Assembly: GCA_047608975.1 (NCBI GenBank)
Contig: JBLFYM010000003.1
Location: 1-64,000 of the forward strand
Length of the DNA: 64,000 bases
Reading direction: 5' to 3'
Source of the DNA: GCA-2715965 sp047608975
GTDB lineage: Bacteria > Verrucomicrobiota > Verrucomicrobiia > Limisphaerales > JAYPXF01
Each line of letters begins with the position of its first letter. The stretch's first letter is position 1. A model generated the notes under the pieces. That model did not search any database. It saw only the letters and a list, made by a program, of their open reading frames with translations, and was not told the origin of the DNA. Below are positions 52,338 through 61,459 of the stretch, piece by piece. The translations under genes were made by a program, and so were the position numbers.

Positions 52338-53858
52338 TCAGATTGAGAAGAACGAGCGGAGCTGACCGAGAAAGTCGTTGGCATACTCGTTGTGCAGATC
52401 CTTGTCTGTTTCCTGCGCCCGTTGCGAAGCGGTCTCGGCCAGAATGACTTCGGTCTCCAACTTGCGTAGAGCCAGGATTTCGCTGAGTCGTTCCAACAGC
52501 TCAGGTGATTCGCGCAGCACGATCCCCATCTTCTCACGCGGAATTTGAACGACCTCCGTATCCCGGTTTGCCACCACATTTGCGCTGTAGGCCTCACCCG
52601 TCAGCATCGCCATCTCACCGACGCAATCTTCCTCCCGCAGAAGCCCGACCCGGGTGGGTTTGCCATCCATTTCGACCATCACATCCGCCTCGCCGTCGAC
52701 GATCATCAGCATGAAATCGCCCTCCTGCCCCTGCCGGACCAGTTTCTGACCACGTCCAAAGAGCTGACTTTTGGCTCCTTCCACCAATTGGTGAAGCTGC
52801 CGTTCGTTGAGCACCGAGAACATGGGATGGCGCGAAAGACTTTCCATCATCTTGGGAGTCTGGTCTTCCCGACGTTTCTTGCGCTCGAACTGGACCACTT
52901 GTTTCGGCCACGGAATCGACATGCCGGCGCGGTGCAACGCGTACCAGGCGCCCGTGCGGATCGCATCGGCCACGCGATCCATTTTTTCATCTTCATCCAG
53001 CCAATACTTGATCTCGTAAATCGCCGCGCGATCGTCGAAATCCTTCACAAAAACCTCCGGCGGCGGGTCCTTGCGGATGCCGTCCACATGCCCCACCGAA
53101 TCCATCAGAATCTCCCTCACCTGGTTGGGCGGGCTGCTGTAGTCTGCCGGAATCTGTACGCGGAACGCATGCAGCCGAACCGGGTAGTTCAGATTGATGA
53201 TCTTGTTCGAGATCATGTCTGCATTTGGCAGATCGAGGTAGATGTGATCAATGGTACGCATGCGGGTGGATCGCCAGTTAATCTCCATCACCTGTCCCAT
53301 GTCGCCCTCCACCAACAGCCAATCGCCCGGTTTGTAAGGTTTGTCGAACTGCAGCGTGAAGCCGGCGAACAGGTTCTTCAGAATGCTCTGCAGTGCGAGC
53401 GCGATACCCGCGGTACCGATCGCACCACCGACAAAGAGACCCTGCAGTTTGACTCCATAGATGAACTGCATCACCGCCAGGACCGAAGCCAGCAGGCCCA
53501 ACAGCATGGTCGAATGCGTCAGGAACCGTGGCACCACCATCTGCCGCTTCTTCTGGAAGTATCCCTCCCAGTAGAAACGGTTGACCATCTTGACGATGAA
53601 CAGGGTGCCGAGGATGACCATCGCGGCCGAAAGGAAGTTCAGTATGTCCTGACTGATCGTAATAAGCTTGAGCATGCCCTGCTCGTTCGTGTCGTGGGGG
53701 AAGAAGATGAATCCGACGCGAAACGAAATCGCGACGCAGAGCATGTGGAATTCTCCTCCGAGCTTTACCCCCCAACGTCGCTTGAGCACGCGACCGATGT
53801 GGGTCGTGCAGGCATACACGACCAACAGCAGCAAACATCCAATTATCGAAAACCACAT
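52338..53858 (-). CDS. MscS-type mechanosensitive channel fused to a cyclic-nucleotide-binding domain
   Basis: A 506-residue protein. Four or more hydrophobic segments span about 1-160, and the pore-lining helix is near GLFVGGAIGTAGIALALQSIL (about 135-155). The MscS beta domain follows (PYKPGDWLLVEGDMGQVMEI). A C-terminal CNBD (about 340-470) has FGRGQKLVRQGQEGDFMLMI and LREEDCVGEMAMLTGEAYSA, with the phosphate-binding-cassette-like GEMAMLTGE. Such proteins are called bacterial cyclic nucleotide-gated channels. The cassette lacks the usual Arg after the Ala, so ligand specificity is uncertain. Confidence 0.9.
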   Translation of the reverse strand: MWFSIIGCLLLLVVYACTTHIGRVLKRRWGVKLGGEFHMLCVAISFRVGFIFFPHDTNEQGMLKLITISQDILNFLSAAMVILGTLFIVKMVNRFYWEGYFQKKRQMVVPRFLTHSTMLLGLLASVLAVMQFIYGVKLQGLFVGGAIGTAGIALALQSILKNLFAGFTLQFDKPYKPGDWLLVEGDMGQVMEINWRSTRMRTIDHIYLDLPNADMISNKIINLNYPVRLHAFRVQIPADYSSPPNQVREILMDSVGHVDGIRKDPPPEVFVKDFDDRAAIYEIKYWLDEDEKMDRVADAIRTGAWYALHRAGMSIPWPKQVVQFERKKRREDQTPKMMESLSRHPMFSVLNERQLHQLVEGAKSQLFGRGQKLVRQGQEGDFMLMIVDGEADVMVEMDGKPTRVGLLREEDCVGEMAMLTGEAYSANVVANRDTEVVQIPREKMGIVLRESPELLERLSEILALRKLETEVILAETASQRAQETDKDLHNEYANDFLGQLRSFFSI

Positions 53859-53950
53859 TTTACTAAGACATTAGGAGGCCCGGCCTAATTCCTCAAACAG
53901 TAAATCCTGCATCACCGATAAGTGCATGTCTGGAGACCTTGATAATCCCA

Positions 53951-55336
53951 CTACTTCTTGGGCTTCGTTTCCTGGACAGCCAAATCCACACAAATCAGGT
54001 GATCCTCGCTGCGCAGATACAACTTCTTCTCCGACAGAATCGGGGCAGCCCAGCAGGGATGATGAAATTCCGGCACCTGCCAGCGAGCCAATTCCACCAC
54101 CTTTTTGGGATTCAATTCAAAGATTCCCAGCAGACCGCCTTCGCCCAAGCCGATGAGTTTCCCATCCGCCTTGATCAGCGACCCGCGACCAAACACCTTC
54201 GGCTGCTTGGTGGAATATTTGCGCCAACGTTCGTCCCGGCTCCATTTGAGATCGCCCGTCTTGAACTCCACGCAGCGGAAGACGGCATCCGGCTCGTTTC
54301 GGCCGCTGAAGGCGTAGAGGAAACCTTCGTGATAGACCGGCGTCATCCAGTGAATTTCCAGGTTCTGATTTTGCCAGACGTGCTCGAACTTGCGATTGCC
54401 TTCCTTGATATCCAGCAGAAATCCACCAACTCCGTGGTAGGCCGCAGAACAGTGCACCTGATTTCCAACCACCACGGGGTTTGCCGCGTTCACCGAGTCA
54501 TTCACCATCGCCCTAAACCAGCGGCTGAACAATTCCTTGCCCGTCTTCACGTCCAACGCCACCAAACCCTGCCGCATCAGACAAAAAACAACCCGCTGTC
54601 CGTTTACGTCAGCCGCCACCGGGGAGGCATAACTCGCCTGCTTCCAATGCTCCCGCCAGCCGACCGTCCGCTCACCGCGCCAACCGAGCATCGGCTCCCC
54701 CTCCCAGGTTTTGCTCCCGACATTCTCCCACACGGTTTTCCCCGTGGCGGGATTCAGGGCCACAACCCCTGAATTGGGTTGACCGCCGACCATGACGATC
54801 AACAGGTTGCTCTCCAAGATCGGCGTGCTGCCGACTCCAAAGAACGCCTGCGGCACCTGCCATTCACGTGACGTATTCCGCTTCCAGATCACCTGCCCGG
54901 TCTTGAGATCCAGGCAGCGCAACTGGCCTTCCGCGCCATAGGTATAGCAGCGGGTCTTCGTCAGCAGCGGGGTGCAACGCGGTCCGTTGTTGTAGCCAAA
55001 CGGATCCACGTAGGAAGTCGGGTATTTGTGCCGCCAGATCGGCTTGGCCGTATCCCGCTGTACCGCATCCACAATCTCCTCGTCAGCCACGCGATGATGC
55101 AGGACCAGCACCTCACCGCGAATGGACGGGGCCGCATAGCCCGTTCCAATCCGTTTCGTGAATACTCGCTTGGGACCCGTCGCCGGAAAGCTCGCGATCA
55201 GGCCGGTCTCAGCCGAAGTCGCGTCGCCGCGCGGACCAAGGAATTGAGGCCAATCCTCTGCCACCGCAAAATCGGCCAGATTCAAAAGGGCTCCGAAGGC
55301 AACCAAGTGCCCAAAATTCTTTTTCCAAAAACGCAT
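53951..55336 (-). CDS. Secreted PQQ-like beta-propeller protein (second copy)
   Basis: A 461-residue protein with a signal peptide (MRFWKKNFGHLVAFGALLNLADFAVA). It begins WPQFLGPRGDATSAETGLI, the usual N-terminus of this PVC family. Blades include CLDLKTGQVIWKRNT, ALNPATGKTVWENVG, ALDVKTGKELFSRWF and CVEFKTGDLKWSRDE. Members are exported, and many lack cofactor residues. Diverged from the 32706 protein. A stand-alone gene between the channel and the Fur-family regulator. Confidence 0.85.
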   Translation of the reverse strand: MRFWKKNFGHLVAFGALLNLADFAVAEDWPQFLGPRGDATSAETGLIASFPATGPKRVFTKRIGTGYAAPSIRGEVLVLHHRVADEEIVDAVQRDTAKPIWRHKYPTSYVDPFGYNNGPRCTPLLTKTRCYTYGAEGQLRCLDLKTGQVIWKRNTSREWQVPQAFFGVGSTPILESNLLIVMVGGQPNSGVVALNPATGKTVWENVGSKTWEGEPMLGWRGERTVGWREHWKQASYASPVAADVNGQRVVFCLMRQGLVALDVKTGKELFSRWFRAMVNDSVNAANPVVVGNQVHCSAAYHGVGGFLLDIKEGNRKFEHVWQNQNLEIHWMTPVYHEGFLYAFSGRNEPDAVFRCVEFKTGDLKWSRDERWRKYSTKQPKVFGRGSLIKADGKLIGLGEGGLLGIFELNPKKVVELARWQVPEFHHPCWAAPILSEKKLYLRSEDHLICVDLAVQETKPKK

Positions 55337-55471
55337 AGGTGACGTCGCATTGAACCCTCCACCACCTGAAGTGGCAAGCGCGTGAAAACAGAAATAAAGA
55401 CCTTCCTCTTATTCCAATGCTCGAGCCCTCTGTGGGTGAAGACGGAGCCGCGGGAGTTGCCCTGAGCGGAA

Positions 55472-55948
55472 CTAACCCTTGTTCTTGCAGGCCCCGAGTT
55501 TCTTCAACTCGTCGCAGGTGGCCTTGATCTGAAGCTTTTGCGTCTTCAGAGAGAAACCAAGTTTCTGGCTGATTTCCTCCTCCAGCTCACCCAGTTTTTC
55601 ATCCTCAAATTCCACGATCTTGTCGCAGTCCTGGCAGATGATGTGGTTGTGATGCGGGTGGTCGACGTAGTTCGGATCGTAGTACTTGTAGTCCTTCCCA
55701 AAATCCATTTCCTGCACCAACCCACTCTCCATGAGCAGCGGCAGGGTCCGATAAACGGTCGCGCGTGAAACAGACTTGTCACGCTCACGCGACCAATCCA
55801 AGAGCTGTTCAGCCGTGAAATGCTCCACGGTCGAAAAGACCGTGTCGATGATCGCCTGTCGCTGGGAAGTCATACGGAGATTCTTGCCCTCAATGAATTT
55901 GAGGAACTTCGCCTTGGCGGAATCTTTGTCGGCAACTGCCACGGGCAT
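55472..55948 (-). CDS. Fur-family metalloregulator
   Basis: About 158 residues from ATG 55948 (the frame is open further upstream, but without similarity). The winged helix is RMTSQRQAIIDTVFSTVEHF, then SRATVYRTLPLLMESGLVQE. The metal region is YVDHPHHNHIICQDCDKIVE, followed by FEDEKLGELEEEI. The first CxxC is present; the C-terminal pair is instead C-x8-C (near ATCDELKKLGAC), so the structural Zn site may be incomplete. It could sense iron, zinc or peroxide. Divergent to the gmhA-uvrC-ubiE run across 74 bases. Confidence 0.9.
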   Translation of the reverse strand: MPVAVADKDSAKAKFLKFIEGKNLRMTSQRQAIIDTVFSTVEHFTAEQLLDWSRERDKSVSRATVYRTLPLLMESGLVQEMDFGKDYKYYDPNYVDHPHHNHIICQDCDKIVEFEDEKLGELEEEISQKLGFSLKTQKLQIKATCDELKKLGACKNKG

Positions 55949-56022
55949 CAGTATAGGCGCGAGCGAATCCAAGTCAATTGCCTCGCCGATTCGGCCCGAC
56001 TCCGTTAATTTGTTCCCGACAA

Positions 56023-56592
56023 ATGAACGATTGGATCGCCGAATATTACCAGCGTCAGCAGCAGGCCCACGACTCCATCCCCCAAGAGCAGGTGAATGCG
56101 CTGATTGAGCTCTTCGCCAAAGCGCGGCATGAAGATCGCCAGATTTTTGTCTTTGGAAACGGGGGCAGCGCCTCCAATTGCTCCCACTTCGCGACTGATC
56201 TCGGCAAGGGTGCATCCGACGCGCTCAAGACCCGTTTTCGCATTCTCTCCCTGAACGATAACGTCAGCTGGATGACCGCCCTGGGGAATGATTATTCCTA
56301 TGAAGACATCTTTTCGATGCAGCTGCAGAACTACGCCAAACCCGGTGATCTGGCCATGAGTCTCAGCGTGAGCGGCAATTCCCCGAATTGCGTGAAGGCC
56401 CTCCAGTGGGCGAAAGACCACGGATTGCAGACGATTGCACTCGTCGGTTCCAAGCAGGGTCGGATGGCCGAAATTGCCGAACACGTGATCACGGTTGATG
56501 ACACGCACTACGGCCGGGTCGAAGACGCCCAAATGGGAATTTGCCACGTCATCTGTTACGCCTTCATTGAAAAGCCCGAAGTCGCCGGTTGA
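56023..56592 (+). CDS. gmhA: SIS-domain phosphoheptose isomerase-like protein
   Basis: About 189 residues from ATG 56023. SIS motifs are IFVFGNGGSASNCSHFATDL (about 38-57) and LAMSLSVSGNSPNCVKALQW (about 108-127), with the C-terminal HYGRVEDAQMGICHVICYAF helix typical of GmhA/DiaA. GmhA converts sedoheptulose 7-phosphate to heptose 7-phosphate for lipopolysaccharide core synthesis. Without other heptose genes nearby, a related SIS role is possible. It heads a same-strand run with uvrC and ubiE. Confidence 0.82.
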   Translation: MNDWIAEYYQRQQQAHDSIPQEQVNALIELFAKARHEDRQIFVFGNGGSASNCSHFATDLGKGASDALKTRFRILSLNDNVSWMTALGNDYSYEDIFSMQLQNYAKPGDLAMSLSVSGNSPNCVKALQWAKDHGLQTIALVGSKQGRMAEIAEHVITVDDTHYGRVEDAQMGICHVICYAFIEKPEVAG

Positions 56593-56659
56593 AGCGCAAC
56601 CCGCTCGGCTTCCGCGCAGGCGTCATCCGTAGATCTGAACCTCCAAACCCCAACGCCCT

Positions 56660-58312
56660 GTGCCGGTCACGGATCAAATCCGCAAGAAGCTCGCCACCGT
56701 TCCTCACAAACCGGGCGTCTATCTGCACAAAGACCGATTCGGCACCGTCATCTACGTCGGTAAAGCCCGGGATCTCAAGAAACGCGTCTCCCAATACTTC
56801 CAACCCTCACGCCGGTTGGGTTGGGATCTCAAGTTCAACGCCTTGGTGGCGGCGATTCACGATTTCGACATACACGTCGTCAGAAGCGAACCGGAGTCTC
56901 TCCTCCTCGAAGGAAAGCTCATCAAGGAATTCCACCCGCGCTACAACGTCAGCTTTCGGGATGACAAACGGTTTCTCCTGCTCAAGGTCAACCTCAACGA
57001 TCCCATTCCACGCTTCACGCTCACCCGTCTCCGCACCGATGACGGTGCGCGCTACTTCGGACCGTTTCCGAGTTCGGGTTCGCTGCGTCGAACGCTGAGC
57101 CTCGTCCGTCACCGCTTCAATCTGCGGGGTTGTCGCCCCCTGAATCCCACCCAGGCCGACTACAAACATTGCCTGTACGCACACATGAAAGTGTGCACCG
57201 CACCGTGTATCCAGAACGTCACCTTTGAGCTATACGCCATGCAGGTTAATGCCGCCTGCGATTTCCTCGACGGCCAATGCGGTGAAATGCTGCAGGACCT
57301 TGAGAAGCACATGAAGAAGGCTGCGGGGGAACTGAACTTCGAAAAAGCCGCCGAGCTGCGCGATCTGATCACCGACCTGAAACGCACCACCAAGAAGACG
57401 GGCAAGTTCCAGCGCCTGCCCTACAAACTTCCCGTCGCCATGGATCCGGTTGCCGAACTTCAGTCCCTCGCCGACGAACTCGGACTGGAATCCCCACCGG
57501 AACGCATCGAAGGCTTTGACATCTCCAACATCAGCGGCACGTTCAAAGTCGCTTCAGTGGTTCGCTTCCGAAACGGCAAACCCGACCGCAGCAATTATCG
57601 ACGGCTCAAGATCAAGACAGTCGAGGGACAGGACGACTTCGCCTGCATGCAGGAAGCCGTCAAACGCCGCTATTCCCGACTCCTGCGCGAAGCCAAGAAA
57701 CGCGTTGCCGACGATTCGGAACCCGATGAAGTGGACAAGGCGATTCCCGAGGAACTGCAATTGCTGGTGGACGAAATCAGTACCCAGTCGAAGAAAGGCA
57801 TCGTGCGCGCCAGCGACTTCGTGGAACGCGGAAACTTCCCGGACCTGATCGTGATTGATGGCGGCAAAGGACAACTCGGCATGGCGTTCAACGAATTGAA
57901 GAAGCTCGGCCTCGAATCCATCCCGGTCATCGGTCTGGCGAAGGAGTATGAGGAGATCCATCGCCCCGGCGAAAAGCAACCGCTTCGCTTGGGGCTTGAT
58001 CATCCCGCCGTCAAACTTCTGCAACGCGTCCGCGATGAATCCCACCGCGTCGCCAACAGCTACAACGCGCAGCTCCGACTGAAGCGAATCAGCGAGAGCA
58101 TCCTCGACGAATTTCCCGGAATCGGGAAACAGCGGAAAGCCGCCTTGCTCAAAAAGTTTGGCTCCGTCCAGCGGCTTCGATACGCCACCTTGGAAGAGAT
58201 TCAGAAAGTTTCCGGATTCGGAGGCATCGCCGGCAAGCAGCTGAAGGTCTTCCTCGACGCCCGCACCGAGCAACCCCAACCACCCGTGCCGACCAAACCA
58301 GCGGCAGATTGA
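56660..58312 (+). CDS. uvrC: UvrABC system protein C
   Basis: A 550-residue protein, GTG start. The GIY-YIG nuclease domain is at the N-terminus (KPGVYLHKDRFGTVIYVGKA). The UVR motif is ELNFEKAAELRDLITDL near residue 230. The UvrC RNase H-like nuclease has IEGFDISNISGTFKVASVV and PDLIVIDGGKGQLGMA. Tandem HhH motifs close the protein (FPGIGKQRKAALLKKFGSVQ, KVSGFGGIAGKQL). It makes both incisions in nucleotide excision repair with UvrB. Slightly shorter than the roughly 600-residue E. coli protein but complete by domains. ubiE follows after 18 bases. Confidence 0.95.
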   Translation: MPVTDQIRKKLATVPHKPGVYLHKDRFGTVIYVGKARDLKKRVSQYFQPSRRLGWDLKFNALVAAIHDFDIHVVRSEPESLLLEGKLIKEFHPRYNVSFRDDKRFLLLKVNLNDPIPRFTLTRLRTDDGARYFGPFPSSGSLRRTLSLVRHRFNLRGCRPLNPTQADYKHCLYAHMKVCTAPCIQNVTFELYAMQVNAACDFLDGQCGEMLQDLEKHMKKAAGELNFEKAAELRDLITDLKRTTKKTGKFQRLPYKLPVAMDPVAELQSLADELGLESPPERIEGFDISNISGTFKVASVVRFRNGKPDRSNYRRLKIKTVEGQDDFACMQEAVKRRYSRLLREAKKRVADDSEPDEVDKAIPEELQLLVDEISTQSKKGIVRASDFVERGNFPDLIVIDGGKGQLGMAFNELKKLGLESIPVIGLAKEYEEIHRPGEKQPLRLGLDHPAVKLLQRVRDESHRVANSYNAQLRLKRISESILDEFPGIGKQRKAALLKKFGSVQRLRYATLEEIQKVSGFGGIAGKQLKVFLDARTEQPQPPVPTKPAAD

Positions 58313-58330
58313 GATCACCCCTTTTCATTC

Positions 58331-59065
58331 ATGTCCGACGAGGTCACATCCTACTACCAAGCCAACGAGCAGCGCGCGAGCAGCGTCCAGGCCCTGTTCG
58401 ATCGCATCGCGCCCAGCTACGACCGTATCAACGACATCCAGAGCCTGGGCATGCATCGCATCTGGAAGAAATGGCTATGGCTCCTCTCCCGACCCAAACC
58501 CGGCGCAAAGATTCTCGATCTCTGCTGCGGCACCGGCGACATCGCATTTCTTTTCGCCAACCAAGGCTGCGAAGTCGCCGCCGTCGATTTCAGCCGGGAG
58601 ATGCTGACCGTCGCCCGCCAGCGCACCGCGCACGAAGTCACCCCGAAAAACCAGCGGCCCGAATTCACCCAGGGAGACGCCCTACACCTGCCTTATCCCG
58701 ACGAAACTTTCGATGCTCTCACCATCGGCTACGGCCTGCGGAATCTTGCCGACTTCGAAGCCGGTCTCCAAGAGATGACCCGCGTGCTCAAACCCGGTGG
58801 CCATCTTCTCATTCTGGAGTTTGGAAAACCCGACAACCCCTTCCTCCTCGCCGCCTACTACACCTACCTGCACATCGCCGTCCCCATGTTCGGCAAACTC
58901 TTCTGCGGCGATTCCAAAGCCTACGCCTACATTCTCGAATCCCTGAAACACTACCCCGCCCAACGCGGCATCCATGCCTTGATGGAAGCAACCGGCTACG
59001 AAGACAACCGGATACTGAACTTCATGGGCGGCACCATGAGCATCAACCATGGCGTGAAGAAGTAG
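58331..59065 (+). CDS. ubiE: Demethylmenaquinone/ubiquinone C-methyltransferase
   Basis: A 244-residue class I methyltransferase. The N-terminus VQALFDRIAPSYDRINDIQS matches UbiE/MenG. SAM binding: ILDLCCGTGDIAFLFANQG and VAAVDFSREML. The signatures IGYGLRNLADFEAGLQEMTR and PGGHLLILEFGKP are characteristic, and the C-terminus ends MGGTMSINHGVKK. It methylates the quinone ring in the last steps of menaquinone (probably here) biosynthesis at the inner membrane. Cotranscribed with uvrC by spacing. Confidence 0.93.
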   Translation: MSDEVTSYYQANEQRASSVQALFDRIAPSYDRINDIQSLGMHRIWKKWLWLLSRPKPGAKILDLCCGTGDIAFLFANQGCEVAAVDFSREMLTVARQRTAHEVTPKNQRPEFTQGDALHLPYPDETFDALTIGYGLRNLADFEAGLQEMTRVLKPGGHLLILEFGKPDNPFLLAAYYTYLHIAVPMFGKLFCGDSKAYAYILESLKHYPAQRGIHALMEATGYEDNRILNFMGGTMSINHGVKK

Positions 59066-59133
59066 CGCCCGCCGGCTCCCCTTGCGTGTACCGATTGTCC
59101 CCAGAATCGTTCACGTGTCACTGACGTGATTCG

Positions 59134-59163
59134 CGTTTATTGGTGTTCATTCGTGGTTCACCT
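59134..59163 (+). repeat. Short tandem intergenic repeat
   Basis: Successive imperfect units GTTTATTGGT, GTTCATTCGTG and GTTCACC make up most of the gap between ubiE and the convergent esterase gene. The phrase resembles a dispersed intergenic repeat I associate with Verrucomicrobia and related metagenomic genomes (from memory). It is compositionally unlike the coding flanks. Confidence 0.5.
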
Positions 59164-59176
59164 GCATCCCTACAAC

Positions 59177-60223
59177 TTAGCCCAGGTGCCGGGCGAAGAA
59201 CTCCCGCGTTCGTTTCCACATCTCCGGAGAAAGCACGTGGCCGGTATCCGGCTCAATGAATGAACTGAACTGATCGGCCGCACCTTGCCGCGCGTATTCC
59301 TCTTCGATTCGTCGAACGCCTTCGCGCGCATGTTCGATCGGAGAACCGCCATCGGTTTCTCCCAGATTGAGATGCAATGCCCGGGGCGCAATCAGAGCCG
59401 CCATCTCTGGTGTATCCCCGTATTCCAACCAGCCGGGAACGAAATTTGGAAAGCAATGCAAGAGATGGTGATCATGAATTGCCGAGTAGGTCGGCAGACA
59501 ACAATTCCCGACCGCAGCCTTAATGCGCGGTTCATGCGGCCCGACCAACCAGGTGTGGGTTGAACCCATGGAATGCCCATAGCACCCGATCCGATCCGCC
59601 TTCACTTCCGCACGCCCGCACAACACATCGATCGCCCGGCGCATATCGAGCACATTCTTCCAAGCCATCGATTTTCCGTTCACCACATAGCGGAGAAACT
59701 CGAAGCGCTCAAAACGTGAACCCTTCAGTTTACCGCTCGGATCCTGTCGCTCCTCGAACGCCAACGCATCGGGACACAGCACAACATATCCCTCGCGAGC
59801 CAGCGCTACCCCGGTGTGATGCATCGGATCGCCGGCCAGCCCTGCAGGTTCGTTCTTCCCCAAATCATATTGTCCCCCATGTTGATGCCAAACCGCCACT
59901 GCCGGCGCCGGTTTGGAATCAGAAACCCCATCCGGAATCAGTAGCAACGCCGGCACGCGATCGCCCGGCTCGACTTCATACGTCAGTGATTCAATCCGAT
60001 AACCGTCCTTTGGCATCGTCTCCCGCAGTTCGATCTTCAACGGACAAGGTTCTGGCCAATCACCGCCAAGGCATTCGACCAGCTTGCCCCGAAGTGCGTC
60101 CGGCTTGGCAGGGCGGTCAGAAGAGGTATCTTTGGCAGCGTTGACGTTCATGGTGGCACCAGCGGCGACCGTCCCGACCGCAGCCTGCTTCACAAAATCA
60201 CGACGGGAATGTCCAGAGTTCAC
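59177..60223 (-). CDS. Tat-exported alpha/beta hydrolase (acetyl xylan esterase-like)
   Basis: A 348-residue protein with a twin-arginine signal HSRRDFVKQAAVGTVAAG. It contains AVAVWHQHGGQYDLGKNEPA (oxyanion region), the nucleophile elbow GCYGHSMGSTHTWLVG (Ser near 215), acid near LNLGETDGGSPIEH and histidine in EPDTGHVLSPEMW, completing the triad of the AXE1/dienelactone-hydrolase-like group. It should deacylate glycans or small esters outside the cytoplasm. The 180 bases upstream (60224-60403) hold no gene I can recognise. Confidence 0.85.
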   Translation of the reverse strand: MNSGHSRRDFVKQAAVGTVAAGATMNVNAAKDTSSDRPAKPDALRGKLVECLGGDWPEPCPLKIELRETMPKDGYRIESLTYEVEPGDRVPALLLIPDGVSDSKPAPAVAVWHQHGGQYDLGKNEPAGLAGDPMHHTGVALAREGYVVLCPDALAFEERQDPSGKLKGSRFERFEFLRYVVNGKSMAWKNVLDMRRAIDVLCGRAEVKADRIGCYGHSMGSTHTWLVGPHEPRIKAAVGNCCLPTYSAIHDHHLLHCFPNFVPGWLEYGDTPEMAALIAPRALHLNLGETDGGSPIEHAREGVRRIEEEYARQGAADQFSSFIEPDTGHVLSPEMWKRTREFFARHLG

Positions 60224-60403
60224 AGATCACAGGCTATGCCTCATCCCCGACCTTGGGTAGCCGAATCGTAACCGTCCGCTCTCGGGCGAAGGCGATAAAT
60301 CAGAGCGAGCAGTGGCCATCATATGAATCGGCTGCCGCGTAGGAACCGCACATTCCTCCAGCGAGGAAGCTAATCGGATCTCTGCCGTAGCATGACACCC
60401 GGT

Positions 60404-61447
60404 TCATCGGGTCAGGCGAAAGAGGAACGGCAGCGCAACTCGGGAATACTTAACCAGCAGCGCGGTCGAAGTAATCGAGCTGCCTGACAGCAGAAAACGT
60501 TGGAGCCGGTTGGCCCATCTCAATCGGCGGGAGAAGCGTTTCTCGATGGCAATACGAAGTGTCTCCTGCGCGGTCGGCCAATCGATGAGACCGTCGGCAT
60601 AGTCCCCGATCGGACCGGCTGCCAGTTCCGCGGATTCGAAGGCCATCGACATCCCATTGCCCGTGATCGGTGGGATCATGTGGGCGGCGTCTCCGATCGA
60701 TGGCAGTTCACCAGATCGGGTCTCGGGGGGCGCATAACTGAGACCGGCCACCACACAGAATGAATCGGGATCGAAGGTGGCTGATTGAAGTCGTTGTTCC
60801 AGCTCGCGACCGGCGCAACCTCGAATCCAGTCCTGCCAGCCGTTTTTCAGTTCCGTCAAAGGACGTTGCGTGCGCAACAGTCCACATACATTCACCTCGC
60901 CGCCAGGAAGTCGGCATAGACCCACGTAGCTCTGCGGGGAATGATGCATCTCCAGATCGGCACGCAAATCCACGTCACTGGCATGCGCCTTGAAGCCAAT
61001 TTGGCGGTAACCAGTCGATTCTTTCTGGGGGACTCGACCGGTTGCGCGAACAAATCCCTCGGCTGGTTTCCACACTGCGCGGTGGTGGGTTATCAAATTA
61101 CCACCACGATTCTGGAACAGTTCGGCGAGCGTTTCGTCGAGCACATGGCGGGATACGCACCAGGCGGATTTGGGAAGGCGAGCGGGTTTGCCCGCATGCT
61201 GCGAGCCGTTGAATGTCACCGTGGTGGCTTCGAGCACACCGCGTTCTTCAATGGGAGGCCAAGCCTCCAGGCGTTTGAGGACGTCCACCCCAGCCCCACT
61301 GATGAATTCACCACAGACGCGATGCCGTGGATAACTGCCGGCCTCGAGGAGGCTCACCGGAACGTCGCGGTTGCGCAGGGCGATTCCCAGCGCCAGTCCG
61401 GCAAGCCCGCCTCCGTGAATTGTGATCTGTTTCGCGTCGCGACTCAT
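60404..61447 (-). CDS. FAD-dependent oxidoreductase of the type III PKS operon
   Basis: A 347-residue protein. The N-terminal FAD motif is ITIHGGGLAGLALGIALRNR, followed by RHRVCGEFISGAG, resembling geranylgeranyl-reductase-like and aromatic monooxygenase flavoproteins. The GD motif is LPSIGDAAHMIPPITGNGMS near residue 250. It is the last gene of the operon after the polyketide synthase and methyltransferase, 12 bases downstream. Likely it hydroxylates, oxidises or reduces the polyketide product. There are no halogenase WxWxIP residues. The C-terminus is hydrophobic and may touch the membrane. Confidence 0.85.
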   Translation of the reverse strand: MSRDAKQITIHGGGLAGLALGIALRNRDVPVSLLEAGSYPRHRVCGEFISGAGVDVLKRLEAWPPIEERGVLEATTVTFNGSQHAGKPARLPKSAWCVSRHVLDETLAELFQNRGGNLITHHRAVWKPAEGFVRATGRVPQKESTGYRQIGFKAHASDVDLRADLEMHHSPQSYVGLCRLPGGEVNVCGLLRTQRPLTELKNGWQDWIRGCAGRELEQRLQSATFDPDSFCVVAGLSYAPPETRSGELPSIGDAAHMIPPITGNGMSMAFESAELAAGPIGDYADGLIDWPTAQETLRIAIEKRFSRRLRWANRLQRFLLSGSSITSTALLVKYSRVALPFLFRLTR

Positions 61448-61459
61448 CGGTCTGTTCGC

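Noticed and set aside
52545..53888. A 447-codon open frame on the plus strand
   Set aside because: It lies opposite the MscS-CNBD channel gene and is His/Asp/Arg-rich in the way antisense frames of GC-rich genes are. No motif was recognised.
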